Below are positions 1 through 11,436 of a stretch of DNA of 64,000 nt, in pieces. Origin of the DNA: Peromyscus leucopus (taxonomy: Eukaryota; Chordata; Mammalia; Rodentia; Cricetidae); assembly GCF_004664715.2 (NCBI RefSeq), contig NC_051085.1, positions 24,698,551-24,762,550 of the forward strand, read 5' to 3'. Every line of letters begins with the position of its first letter. Within the stretch, counting starts at the first letter, position 1. A program made the translations under genes and the position numbers. The notes below the pieces were generated by a model. It saw nothing but the letters and a program-made list of their open reading frames with translations, searched no databases and had not been told where the DNA came from.

Positions 1-439
1 CATGATCTCTCCTTCCCCAGTGACATGCTGTTGAAGAATGCAATCGCATGCAGATGGGCACAGAAAATCACAACTGCTGGGAGTTTTGGAGTGCCAAGAA
101 GCTGGTGCTCCACAGCTCCACCCCTTCCTTCCACTCTTATATTCTGTCCACCTTTCTTCCATGATATGCCATGAACTTCAAAGGGGATGATGTAAATGTC
201 CTATTTATCACTGAGCCTTCAATAGTCACTCAGAATATTTTTCCATTTTAATCAATGATAACCTATCTCACTAACCTAAGAGAGTAGTTATATATTCCAA
301 TGTTTTTATTGTTGTTTTGTTTGTTTGTTTTTTTTAGAGAAAAGAAACAGCCAGATCTCCTCTAAGGTAGACAATAATGTTCTCAGTAAGATATATTATG
401 CAATTACACCCAAATGCCTCTAAAGAAGTTAGTAGTGTC

Positions 440-555
440 CACATTTCACAAACAAGAGGCTTGAGGCACGGAGAACTATGTCAAAATCACATGATGATAA
501 GCCTGGAAGTCATTCCCATCTCAGGCTAACTCTAACCTCTCTTCATTATAGTCTT
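440..555 (-). repeat. MIR-like SINE, old
   Basis: The plus strand reads as the complement of the MIR 3' half: a 'cacatttcacaaacaagaggcttgaggca' type block, here split by small changes, then a 'gtcaaaatcacatgatgataagcctggaagtc' type block. These correspond to the widespread MIR phrases for tissue-tally-like 'gaggaaactgaggca' and 'aagtcacacagct'. It is strongly diverged and the ends are not defined. Confidence 0.45.
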
Positions 556-559
556 TAAA

Positions 560-1350
560 GCCATTTAATTTTAGTTCCAAGATTGACTATAACATGTCAT
601 GATCTAGAATCTACCTCATGAAGAAGACTGAGAAATTCTATTAGAGGAATGACCCAGGATAAGACTTACCCCTGAACCAGACCCCAATATATATGGTTCC
701 TCGTGTGGTAGGGTAATAAGTGAACGCAACAAGAAGCAAGAAGACTAAAAAGGAGAAGTGAACATCATGTACCATTGGGGGAAAAACAAAGATCAGGCCA
801 AAGGAGACGAGCAGGTTGGAATCCTTGGAAGGCCTCCAGCTTTTGCAGCCTTTTATGCCTCTGGAGCAGATCTCAACTCAGTTGTTCTCTGTTTGTTCAT
901 ACAGTGCTGACCGTCACTGTCACCTTTTTCTTAGTTCTCATGCAGATATGTAGAAATGCAGAAATGGATCTTCACTGATGGAACAGCAAAGCAAGCTCAA
1001 AGAATTCCTGGCTGTCTTTCAGACACCGAATACACATGTTCTCATGTTCACGAATCCTTGCCAGTTCATCTATTCCATGTAACAAAGAAAGAAATGAGGG
1101 TCAGTGAGAGACGGGGAGGAAAGTCAGAAAGGAGTGAAAGAGGAACTCCATGACAGCAGTGACTTTTATTCCTAGCCATGAAGACACAGGAATAAGAGAC
1201 CCTTAAGTAGTACAATTATCCCATTCTCTAGGAAATCAATGGCATAAGCATTTCAGCAAACGGAATTACAGGACCATAAAATAATCTGGCATATAAACAA
1301 CTTCAGTATCTGTAGTTGTAAGCAAGGAAAATTACTCAAAATGAAAGAAA
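560..1350. other. no recognised feature
   Basis: I see no gene, RNA or clear repeat. Two short overlapping open frames (775-978 and 956-1153) have no recognisable domain and no coding-like composition, and are taken as chance. Confidence 0.5.
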
Positions 1351-1354
1351 GTAA

Positions 1355-1545
1355 GGCAGCTTGGCAGATAAAGGTGCTTAGCCTCAAGCCTGACAACCTA
1401 AGTTTGACCCACCCAGAACCCGCAGAGTGCAAGGACAGGACAGACTCTTGAAAGTTGTTCTCCGACTTCCATGTGTGCCTAACGGCATCTGTCCTCCCAA
1501 CACACGTGTGTGTGCAAGCACACACACACACAAAATCAAACAATC
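1355..1545 (+). repeat. B3-type SINE
   Basis: A tRNA-derived head ('cttggcagataaaggtgctt') is followed by the B2/B3 body with 'gttctccgacttccatgtgtg', and the element ends in a short CA-rich tail. The order and the CA-rich 3' end are typical of rodent B3 elements. Divergence is moderate. Confidence 0.6.
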
Positions 1546-1559
1546 AATGAAAAGAGATT

Positions 1560-1790
1560 AATTTTTTTTTTGCATTTACCTTATATTATTTTTATTTTAT
1601 TTTATTTTACAATATAATTTAATTAAACGTTTTTATTCTTTGTTTTGGTTTTTTTTCTTTTTCAACATAATAATTTTACTGATTATTTGGGAATTTTAAA
1701 CAATGCATCCTGATCACACCAGACTCCCGTTCCTCTCAGGTCCACCCTCCCAGCTCTGTGCCTCCCCATCCCCCCAAAAATACACCAAAG
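1560..1790 (-). repeat. possible L1 3' end, antisense
   Basis: A T-rich start is followed by 'ttactgattatttgggaa', 'aatgcatcctgatcacacc' and then a C-rich stretch. This resembles the complement of an older rodent L1 3' UTR. The family is not determined. Confidence 0.35.
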
Positions 1791-4700
1791 ACTCATAATA
1801 AACTTTTATTTGTAAAGATGGAGAACTGGCAAATGTCAGGAAAGGTTTTAACTTTCGATGTTGAGCAGATTGCTTTCCTACTCTGTTCCTCACACTGCTG
1901 CCACACTGGGGATTTTATTCTTGGAGGAAGTTATTCAGATCCTTCCCCAAAAGGAGTTAATGGAAGTGCTAATGCCTGAGGTGAGCACTCCTTTGAGAAC
2001 TCAGCCAATCCCTCAGTTTGCTTTCTGAAGCTACTGGCCTTGGAGTTGTATTAAGAGTGTCACAAGAAGAACAACTGCAAATATTGTGACACCCAAAAAT
2101 AATAAAACAAACTCTACTAAATCTTGCATCTTGAACCGGAGTCGTTTCTGAGTCAGTGAGTACTACCAGATGTGGTCTTCCCAGGCCTGCTTGGCCCCCA
2201 AGCTGCCCACCATCTGACCTCCAAAGAAGAAAGTCTCTAAAGAAGACAGATTTCAAATGCTTCAGCAAAGCATGTTTCAGATTTATCCAAAGCAGCAATG
2301 GGTGTAGTGTAGGATCCTAGAGGAGATACAGACAGGTAGGGTCACTTTAGGGAAGTGAGTCAGTTTCAAGCTGGGAACTCTGTGTTCTTGAATGCCGGTT
2401 TCCTTTCAACACTGTAGTTTTACTCTGAGGAAAGGAGAGCAAACTACAACAACAAATAACAGTTGCACTTGTTGACTATGGAATATTGAGAGAACAGCCT
2501 GCTATGTCCTCATAAAAGGGTTACGAAAACACTTCTGAGCTATGTATACAGAACATCTAATAGACCCCAAAATGGTGTTATTTAGAGAAATGAAGAAATT
2601 TTTTTAGAGCATGCTTGTCTAGGATCTCTAGATAGTCCAAATTTATGTCATCAGATCCATCATCATTAGAACAGATCATTGGGTCACAAGCATTCTTGAA
2701 GGTCTTGAATATTTGCTTCCATGCCTATCTATACCTTTCCCAACATCGCTCCCCAAGAAATCAGCCAAGTGGATAACAGATAAAGACTAAATTAACAAGG
2801 TATAATTAGGAATCAATAAGTTATAAAGTAAAATTGCTGTAACAGGAATCATTTATTCCATGTTTAGAGTAGTTACTTTGAGACAGGAATATAAAATAAG
2901 CAAATAGATGCACTTTCCATTCATCAGAAAGGCACCATGTAAATAAGTAAGCCAAGCTGGTGGCTAGATAGATTCTGTCATCCTGAATGTATAGCAAATT
3001 ACTGACAGTGTTGTGACACCCTGGCTATCAGACTAGATTTGAATATTCTAAAAGTATTATCAAGTCTCTCAGTGGGGCTTAAAGGCTTGTATTACTTTGT
3101 AATACCTCATATATCGCACCTGGCATTCATAATAAATACTAATGCTTTCTATTTAGTACAAATAAAATAAAAATATACTGTTATTTTTCAGGTTGATTAT
3201 TTCTTTTCTTTTTTTAAAAAAATAAAGTATTAGTACCTAACTCCCCTCCCCCCCAAAAAAATACCAGAAAAGGAAAATATACACAGTTAACTAAGTACAA
3301 ATTCACATAAATTAAGAGTGATTTAATGATCAACTTGAAAGAAAGCTTTTGTCTGTAACCATCAGCAATAAGTTCCTGGTCTGGGCAGAAAAATCCAGGT
3401 CACCATGCAGCAGTGTTTCAAATGACCAGAAACTAAACTAAACCCCATCTTGAGGAGCATTCAGCCATGAAGTCCCCAGTTATAATGGCTAGCCACAGGC
3501 TGTGTGTGGGTCGAGGGGACTCGTTCTGAGAGTGAGACCATTTCAGTTCCTCAGAGAAAAAGTACAGGTAGATATGCTTTTTCTTTTGTCAGCTAGAAAT
3601 ACAAGCACCAAAAAAAAAAAAAAATGTTAAATATAAGAATACTTCAGGAAACTTCTCTTCCCCCAGCTGCCTCTAGAAGGGAGGAAGTAGCGGGCTGAAG
3701 AGGGTTGTGAGAAGTGGAGATCCCCACAGATTCAGCCTCCTGCAAAGGTCTCAACTGGCTCTACAGACATCAATGAAACGCTAGGGAAAGTCCCCAGCAC
3801 TTCCCCAGCCTTCCGCGGATCTCAGATTCCAGGTGCCCTGGGCCCCTTAGCTGGGTTTCTTTTGAGGAAAACCAAGCACACTGTGAGGGACAGAACAAGG
3901 TGAGTGAGGAAAAATGAATTAGTGTTGCTTTATAGTATAAAAGAATTGTTGAAATAAATGCTATTCAACATGAACTGCCAAAGCAGCCCTGTGTTAGTCA
4001 AAGGAGAGAAATGAAAACTTGGCTGACCTTCGTCTTCTGCCGTCATAATATAACACTGTTTAGTTTGCCACGCACAGAAGGGAAAGAGAGTCTTCCCTCT
4101 ACTGGTGTCTCCAGTCACTTTGATTGACAACTAGAGACATTTGTTGCTTCTACGGTCTCTTGGCCTAAGTGTCCTTTGAGAAACATCAGTGTTCCAGGCG
4201 ACATACAGTCAACTGCTCTCTATCCATATGCCTTGAGAAACTCCATCTACTCCAGTCTCACCTCTAAGGGCAGCCAGACTCAGAAGCAAACGTGTCTAGT
4301 CTGTCATCCACCCCACCACGGATTTCCCCCATTTCCCCTGCCAGGTAACAGCTCCTTGAGCTCATTTCCCACAAGGTGAACTTTACAAAACTTCCACTAT
4401 TACAAACACAAACCGAAAAGGACAAAACAGACTTCTCATAACAAAAGGAAATGAGGGGTAAGAGGAACTCACTGGAGGAAGCCAGACATGCCGTTTCTCT
4501 GGTGCTGTGTAGCTTAGCCCACACCCAAAGTAAATTGTCTTCACTTCACGAAGCTGTCTCTCTATAAATAAACTCCCCGATGTATCTCTAAAACATGAAC
4601 ATCTTGGACTGTCATAATAAACATTGCAAAATAAATACGAAATAACATCTGGAAGAAAGGCTTTGCACGCAGTGGGGTGAGAGGGGGAGCTGACGTTTCT

Positions 4701-5485
4701 TAGTACTGCTAATAGAGAATGGATTTCTTTCTTTTCTTTTCTTTTTTTTTTTAATTTGAGGAATGTTTTCCACTATTAATCAAAGCCAACCAAAGAGTGA
4801 ATTGGTTTTACTTTAAAATCTTAAACTATCTTCTCACAAGGTAAGTTAATATGGCAATATGTGTTAATTCTTTTGTTTTCTATTATTTGTAATCAGTATA
4901 ACAGGCATCCCTTTACTAAGCCAGTTCATTTAGATAGGAAAATGGTTTATATTTAGCTTTAATTATTCCTATACTTAGCATAAAGGAAAACTATGTCTTC
5001 TTTTTCTTTTTTGGCTAAAAAAACCCCCACAAAGTCTCAAGTATAATGTGTTAGCAAGGCACAGCATGTCTATTATAAGAGGATATCACTGTGATTATGG
5101 CATTAACCCCTTCTCATCACAGTAAGTGAAAGGAGCAAGTTTCATGGACTTCCTGTACGCATTCACCTGTGTGTAGTTCCCCCATTCAATTCATGTTTTT
5201 AAAGAGACACGATAGATAACCAACCTCCTTTCCTAGGCAAAATAATTACACAGATGACTCCAATCGCTCCAGGTAAGTTTAATAAATATATAGACCCTTG
5301 TACCTCAAACCATTTTACTTACTTTATGTAATGCTCTAAATAAGATCTTTGTACATGGTCCATTAGGCATTATATCTCTGCTATCAAAGGAGCCAAAGCA
5401 CTAGAAATTGATATAATGCGTGAGTAAATTATAACACCTCCTCAAAATCATTACGTCTTATTTATAACAACCAATAAAAATTAAA
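1791..5485. other. mostly unassigned DNA
   Basis: No gene or clear repeat was recognised, apart from short A/T-rich tracts (for example near 3610 and 4741) and the splice-bracketed stretch at 3667-3899 listed separately. Open frames here are all under 110 codons and show no domain. Confidence 0.5.
3667..3899 (+). other. possible non-coding exon (weak)
   Basis: A good acceptor-like sequence ('acttctcttcccccag', ending at 3666) and a good donor-like sequence ('aacaag' then 'gtgagtg' at 3900) bracket 233 bases that are more GC-rich than their surroundings. All three forward frames contain early stops, so a coding internal exon is not supported. At best this could be a UTR or lncRNA exon. Such signal pairs also arise by chance in mammalian DNA. 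Confidence 0.15.
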
Positions 5486-5489
5486 ATGA

Positions 5490-5706
5490 GGTTCTAGAGT
5501 GAAGGCTCAGTGGATAACAGCACTTCTTGTTTGGCAGGAAGACCTCCTGTGTTCAATTCCAAACACCAAACAGCAACTCACAACTGTCCATCAAGTGCAA
5601 TTTTGGGGTTCTGACACCCTGTTCTGACTTCCGTGGGCACCAGCCATGTACAGATATGCATGCAAGCAAAACACTCACATACATAAAAAACTCAAATCTG
5701 AAAGAA
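5490..5706 (+). repeat. B2 SINE
   Basis: A tRNA-like pol III promoter is visible: an A-box-like 'aaggctcagtggataacag' near 5503 and a B-box-like 'gttcaattcc' at 5551-5560. The B2 body follows ('tctgacaccctgttctgact', 'gtgggcaccag') and then an A-rich tail with 'aaataaaaa'. Divergence is moderate. Confidence 0.85.
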
Positions 5707-6047
5707 AAGAAATAAAAATGGAACCACTCCCAATTTATTTTCCCTCATTTATTTCTTATTCCCAGTCACAAATCTCAATATTAAAATATATAGATATATA
5801 CTTGTTATATAGCAATATTTGATTTTTGTAGAAGTGTTTTAAAAGCGCATGTGTCTCTCCTTCCACAGAGTAGCATTTGGCAGAGAAAGATCATTTAGCT
5901 GAGCCTGAGATGTGCTTTCATCTGCTCATTTGCTCACAGTCTGTTCCTAGTGACATATAGTTGTGTATTTCTCAGATGTTCCAAACCAAATCAGCACAAT
6001 GAGTTTTACTTTAACATTTTTTTTCTTTTAAAGATAACAACCATTTA

Positions 6048-6213
6048 GCCGGGCGTTGGTGGCGCACGCCTTTAATCCCAGCACTCGGGAGGCAGAGCCA
6101 GGCGGATCTCTGTGAGTTCGAGGCCAGCCTGGGCTACCAAGTGAGCTCCAGGAAAGGCGCAAAGCTACACAGAGAAACCCTGTCTCGAAAAATCAAAAAA
6201 AAAAAAAAAAAAA
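6048..6213 (+). repeat. B1 SINE, young, with exact 16-bp TSD
   Basis: A full-length B1 (7SL-derived) runs from 'gccgggcg' through 'cacagagaaaccctgtctcg' to a poly(A) tail. It is flanked by exact copies of 'aagataacaaccattt' at 6031-6046 and 6214-6229. It belongs to the same subtype as the copies near 44.4, 56.5, 60.5, 61.2 and 61.8 kb. Confidence 0.97.
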
Positions 6214-6229
6214 AAGATAACAACCATTT

Positions 6230-6790
6230 CATCCAGTACTCCATACCTTTGGTGAAATTGACCTAATTACTATTTGTAGGTGGACTGCATACAGCCTGGC
6301 CTAAATTCCAGATTCCCCTTCCACAGATGTACCCAAAGAATTAGTTGCAATAAATTTAAAAGGATCATCCTGATTTTTTATGATTAATAATTTAAACAAA
6401 AGCAAAGATGGATTCATACTGTTAATTTCAAGAGGAGTGTTTTCATTTTGCACATGCTTCTCGGGGTAACACAGAAAAAATATAACCAGCCAAAAATAAA
6501 TATTCCATAATTCAACAGAAAAGAAGGGAGAGGAAAGAGGGGCAGAGAGGAAGGAGAGAAGAGAAGTAGCAAGCGGGGACACCACCAGTCCTTTGTGTGT
6601 GCCTCTTCACAGGGTCCTCCATCCACCCCCTGCAGAGAATTTGCTCATCTGTTCCTCTTTCTCTCCCAGTTGGCCTGCCTCATCTGACTGCCTCCAGGGA
6701 CAGCCAGATGCACTTCTAGAGAAGCTGCCAAGATGAACTGTCAGATGGAATCGTTGGAGAACATGGGACACCAGTTGGGGTGAGGGGCTG
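6230..6790. other. no recognised feature
   Basis: This stretch includes a purine-rich run near 6520-6570. Two overlapping minus-strand frames mainly reflect that run. No gene is supported. Confidence 0.5.
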
Positions 6791-6794
6791 TTGG

Positions 6795-7022
6795 GTTAGT
6801 TAGTGGGAAAAGCACAGGCTTTGAGAACAGGGAGACGTGCAATTTAAATCTCTCTACGGTTGACCCCGCAACACTGGAGAAATGTCTTAAGCTCTGATTC
6901 TCGATATCTCCACACACAAAAGGAACAAATTATTACAGACTGCAGAGAGTTACTGAATGGGATAACAAAATAAAGAATGTGGCATGTGCAACACAGGATA
7001 GGTCCTCAGTGAACTGCTGCTT
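6795..7022 (+). repeat. MIR SINE
   Basis: The order of blocks follows a full MIR: 'agcacaggctttgagaacag', a middle part with 'aatgtcttaagctctgattc', then 'gagttactgaatgggataa' and a 3' part ending 'ggtcctcagtgaactgctg'. It is diverged but collinear. Confidence 0.55.
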
Positions 7023-8275
7023 GTTAGGTTTGCTATGAACATTGTTTAAAACAGAATTTTCAAGTCAATCTAAAATAGAAACACACAAATATATATGGAC
7101 ACATACATACATAGAAAACACACATCTGTATTCCTTTCACATCTACTGATTGCCAGGCAACATGCTTGGTATTCCTGATGTAAGCCCATAAGACCATTTG
7201 TCATCTTCCTAGATGAAGGAGCACACATTTATATCCATATGCTATTAATGTGTTTTTGCTGATGTGCATAATGGTGTGGTGGTCAAGAGGAAAGAGGCCT
7301 TCACCCAGATGTGGATGGAAGAGAAGTCAAGGATGACTGCCCGTGCCCTGAACCTGCTCCTCAAATTTGACTAAATTCTCTTTGATAGGAAAGCAAAGTA
7401 GAGAAACAATGGACTGGGTGGTGCAGGCCATGAGAAGACATATTTTAAAAAAGGGAATTTGCTCTTGGAAGAATTAAAGACTCTGGGAAGAAATTTAGGA
7501 GGTATGCAGACAGGGAACCAATGACAAACAGCCTTATATATATGAGAAAGTTCTTGAAAACAGTGACGAGGTTTTGTTTTGTTTTTTTTTAAACGTTTAT
7601 GAAAAAACAATGGCATGGTTTCTTTTCTTTTTCAAAGTATTGTTTAGTGGAGATGAACAAGTGGATTTTGCTAAGAATGAGTCAAGACTGATGAGCAACA
7701 GTTTTGAACAGTGAAGTATAAAATAATAGTCAAATGCACAATAAATGGAGATTGAGTCAATGTAGAAAAAAGATGAAGGAAAGGACAGACATAAGTAACC
7801 AGTGAAAGATACTGGCCATGACACATGACATCCAGTAAGAGAAAGAAGGCAAGCAAAATGAATCCTGTGTTTGAAAAGGGGGTGGGAAAGGCCAAGTAAA
7901 ATTAACAATATTAAAAGTAAATAGGTCAAAAACCAAGCAAATGATGATACAGAAACATTAAGAATATCAGTAAATCAAATATTACAATAAAATCAAGCTA
8001 TTTAAGATTGACATGTCCACCTGGATTTGTCAAGATGATAAACTTTCATGAATTATTTCAGTGAAATCAGAAGGCTAGAATCAGGGTCATTTTATGTTGA
8101 GAAAGGAATCAAACTTTAAAAAAAGGCAGATGTGGAATGAAGGCAACTCCAGAGAGAAGCTCTGCAGTTAGTGGGTAAGAAAGGAGACTCAAGGCCAGGC
8201 TGCATTATGGTATGATTTACTTAGGTCTGCTCTACTTTTGGTGGTGGTAGTGGTATTGATGGTTATTTTGGGGGG
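7023..8275. other. no recognised feature
   Basis: AT-rich sequence. The longest frames (7597-7929 and 7671-7895, minus strand) overlap each other and are rich in hydrophobic residues because of the T-rich strand. No domain was recognised. Confidence 0.5.
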
Positions 8276-8279
8276 TGTT

Positions 8280-8678
8280 ACAAGTGCATTTATTCAGCAA
8301 CAGTGATACATTTGGAATTACAACACAGTGGGTATAATCAGATTATTCTTTGGGCCACCAGCTCACAAATAATGATACAGCGACTTCTTATTAATTATGA
8401 AAGCTTGGCCTAGAGCTTGGGCTTGTTCCTAACTAGCTCTTACAACTTAAATTAGCACATATATTTTTATCTATGTTCGTTTACGTGGCTCAGTTACCTT
8501 TACTCTGTATTGTCCATCCTGCTTCCTCAATGTCTGGTGGGTCACCTGCCTTTTTCTTCCCAGTGTTCTCTTTGCTTGGAAGTCCCACCTCTCTCTCCTG
8601 TCTAGTTATTGGCTGTTCAGTTTCTTATTATACCAACCACAACAATAGATCTTCACAGTGTACTAATATCCCACAACA
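8280..8678 (-). repeat. 3' LTR of a minus-strand ERV-like element
   Basis: Read on the minus strand, the LTR begins 'tgttgtgggatattagtac' at 8678, directly after an 11-base purine tract. About 77 bases from 8602 to 8678 match the LTR fragment at 11939-12017 in the same orientation. The outer (low-coordinate) end is not resolved, and no TSD was found. The class II (ERVK-like) assignment is by resemblance only. Confidence 0.55.
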
Positions 8679-8689
8679 TTTCCCCCTTT
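8679..8689 (-). other. polypurine tract of the ERV-like element
   Basis: On the minus strand this reads 'aaagggggaaa', immediately followed by the LTR start 'tgttgtggg'. A purine run touching the 3' LTR is the expected plus-strand primer site of a retrovirus-like element, and it fixes the element's orientation. Confidence 0.55.
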
Positions 8690-8742
8690 GTCTAAATAAA
8701 AAGGGAAGGTTTTAACTCTAACACAGGGAAACGGTATATAAT

Positions 8743-8759
8743 AAGAACAATTATTGAGT
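8743..8759. repeat. left TSD of the H2A.Z/L1 chimeric insertion
   Basis: 'aagaacaattattgagt' here matches 'aagaacaattattaagt' at 9838-9854, 16 of 17 bases, with the first 13 exact. It lies at the 5' boundary of the H2A.Z copy. Confidence 0.85.
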
Positions 8760-9621
8760 TCGAATTGCAGTACGACAGAGGAGTGGGCGCCGGGATCTTG
8801 CTGTGCGTCTGGCTGGCCTCGTCTCTTTCTCTCTTGTCCAATCTGCAGCAGGGTCCGAGATGGCTGGCGGTAAGGCTGGAAAGGTCAAGACAAAGCGGTT
8901 TCCCGCTCGCAACTAGCCGGCTTGCAGTTCCCCGTGGGCCGTATTCATCGACACCTGAAATCTAGGACAACCAGCCATGCATGTGTGGGCGCAACCACCG
9001 CTGTGTACAGCACAGCCATCCTGGAGTACCTCACCATAGAGGTATTAAAGTTGGCAGGAAATGCATCAAAAGACTTGAAGGTAAAGCATATTACCCCTCG
9101 TCACTTGCAACTTGCTATTCGTGGAGATGAAGAATTGGACTCTGATCGAGGCTACAATTGCTGATGGTGGTGTCATCCCACACATCCACAAGTCTCTGAT
9201 TGGGAAGAAAGGACAACAGAAGACTGCCTGAGGATGCCTGGATTCCTTATTATCTTGGGACTCTAAATATTCTTAGCTGTCCAGGGTCGGTGATTCTGTG
9301 GACTGTATCTCTGTGAAAAACACAATTTTGCCTTTTTGTAATTCTATTTGAGCAAGTTGGAGGCTTAATTAACCTTCCAACCAACCAAATTTCTGCATTT
9401 GAGTCTTAACCATATTTAAGTGTTACTGTGGCTTCAAAGAAGCTATTGATTCTGAAGTAGTGGGTTTTGATTGAGTTGAATGTTTTAAAAAAAACTGTTG
9501 GGATTTTAATTGTGATGTAGAAGTTATAGTAACAAACATTTGGTTTTATACAGACATTATTTCCACTCTGGTGGATAAGCTCAATAAAGGTCATATCCCA
9601 AAATTAAAAAAAAAAAAAAAA
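8760..9621 (+). pseudogene. H2az1 pseudogene: processed pseudogene of histone variant H2A.Z
   Basis: This is an intronless copy of an H2A.Z mRNA: 5' UTR, coding part (start codon at 8860, original stop at 9229-9231), 3' UTR, polyadenylation signal AATAAA at 9583-9588 and a 16-A tail at 9606-9621. H2A.Z is a nucleosomal histone variant acting at promoters. Recognisable blocks include '[14 protein letters not shown]', '[10 protein letters not shown]', '[18 protein letters not shown]' and '[20 protein letters not shown]'. It is broken. About four codons are missing after residue 8, and a one-base loss near 8895 leads to a stop at 8914. A two-base loss near 9141-9146 gives a stop at 9162. Together the two losses restore the original frame for the C-terminus. 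Several substitutions are present, so no functional histone is expected. H2az1 rather than H2az2 is inferred from UTR resemblance. Confidence 0.95.
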
Positions 9622-9837
9622 CCACCTTGCACAGCCTTGGTGCAGTGGGAAGGGGCTTGGACCTGCCTGGGCTCAATGTGCTCGGTTCTACTAACTCCCC
9701 ATGGGAGACTTCAATTTAGGGGATGTGAGATGGCTTGGGAAAAAGGGCTGGGGGTGGGAGGAGGGAGGAGGGGGGATCTGTAAATAGTATGTGGAGTGAG
9801 TAGAAAATTTCTTAATAAAGAAAAATGAAAGAAAACA
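9622..9837 (+). repeat. L1 3' UTR fused to the H2A.Z copy
   Basis: Starting right after the H2A.Z poly(A), 'ccttgcacagcc', 'ggcttggacctgcct' and 'actccccatgggaga' match the complement of the L1 3' UTR at 41652-42581. The end part ('gggtgggaggaggg', 'agtagaaaatttcttaata') matches the L1 tail at 47786-47943. It has the same orientation as H2A.Z and ends in an A-rich tail at the second TSD copy. It is a 5'-truncated L1 end. Confidence 0.9.
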
Positions 9838-9854
9838 AAGAACAATTATTAAGT
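9838..9854. repeat. right TSD of the H2A.Z/L1 chimeric insertion
   Basis: This is the second copy of the 17-base duplication described at 8743-8759. It lies after the L1 tail, not after the H2A.Z poly(A), so the whole composite was inserted as one unit. Confidence 0.85.
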
Positions 9855-11344
9855 AAGAAATACATTCGCAATGTACAGTCCATTAGTATTTGGCAAATTC
9901 AGAGAAAATACTCCATTATCTATCTTACTTTTGTGAGTCCAAAGTTTTGTACCTGATTTACTTTCTATCAAAACTACAGAAAATTGTAACTATAAATGTC
10001 TAATCTTCAAGCCCACCAGAGACCTGAAAAGGCTCTAATAATATCTGATTAAACAGGAAGTGCAGAACAAGCAACTTCCAAAACTAAGAAATAACAGAAA
10101 CATTTGGCTGCCTGGAGAGTCAACCTAAGGTTCCCCTGCAATGTTGGGACATCCATCTTTGGCCTATGGTCCTAGAATATCTGAACACTTCTCTGTGAAG
10201 CGGGAATTTTGAAGGACTGCCCTACCTTGTCTTGGCAAAGTTTGGCAATCTCCTTCTTTTGTGTCCTGCTTGTCCAGTTTGTACAGCATTCTGTCAGCAG
10301 TCAAGGCAAGGAAAATTTCTTTGTCCAGTGGCAACTTTGCCAGAAATAAAAGCAAACTCCATATCGAAGTTCTTTATTGCCATCATCCTCTTTTAAAGTG
10401 AATTGGTGCTGCCAGGAGCAGACATGTCTCACTGTCACAAAAAAAAAAACACATTTTAAATGTCACATTCTTTAGGTCTCTGAAGTGTTTGAAGACTATC
10501 TATCTATTTAAAATATATCTCTGTTTGACTTTGAAAACATACCTAACATGACTATAAGTTTGATTGTTATAGATGACTAACTACTAACCTGTATTTCTTG
10601 ATTATCCTAAATAGCTTTCTAGGACCAGGAATTTAGATTACATTGTTAAATGAGCTGTGTAGGTACAATACCTTAGACAAGAATAGAGACATATATAGAG
10701 AGTATATCAAAAGTAACCTTACATTTGTATCAATATATAAAAAATCCATACCAATGTAAAATAATTGAGAACAGTAGTTGTTTTTTAGTTCAAAAGAAGA
10801 CTCAACAATCCACCCTTATATCCAATCATTTCTATACTATATTCCCCCCTTTTCTCTTCAGAAAGAGATCTCTGAATCTAATCTCCTTTGCTCAGCTTTT
10901 TCCCATGACCATGACCAATAACAGCTTGTAATCAACACCCCTAAATGATGACAACATCCATAATTCAATGAATGACCCCAAACCACCCCCACTTCATCTC
11001 TTGGGAATGTGGGCATCATGTTCTCTGGACTGCTTCCTATTATCTGGGGGTGACAGCATCTTTGGGGAACCCTGAAAAAATTGGGGTAATGGTCAAGTCC
11101 TGAGAGAGTTAGTTGTATTACTTTTTTTGTTTAGTCTCTGTGTGATGGGAAAATTCAGAGTTTGTTTGAAGTCTTAGCTGGAGTAGTCTATAAGGCTGGG
11201 CCATCTCAGCTAGCAGCTTTGAAGTAATTTTGGATGCAGAATTTTGAGGAAACAGCAAAGGCATTCAGAAAGACTGGATTACCTAAGCTACTTGTCTTCA
11301 TTGGTGCCTGGTCCTTTTGTTCTGAAAACACATAAACTTTTAAA

Positions 11345-11348
<4 letters not shown>

Positions 11349-11428
<80 letters not shown>
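11349..11428. repeat. (AC)23-gtctat-(GT)14 inverted microsatellite
   Basis: An AC run at 11349-11394 is followed by six bases and a GT run at 11401-11428. The two arms are complementary, giving a potential hairpin of about 28 base pairs. Open frames of 79-88 codons across it on both strands are artefacts of the repeat. Confidence 0.95.

Positions 11429-11436
<8 letters not shown>

Noticed and set aside
5490..5706. Pol III A-box and B-box suggesting a tRNA gene
   Set aside because: The boxes belong to the tRNA-derived head of a B2 SINE; no tRNA cloverleaf follows.
8765..8965. 66-codon frame starting in the 5' UTR of the H2A.Z copy
   Set aside because: It is the H2A.Z pseudogene in a shifted frame, not an independent gene.
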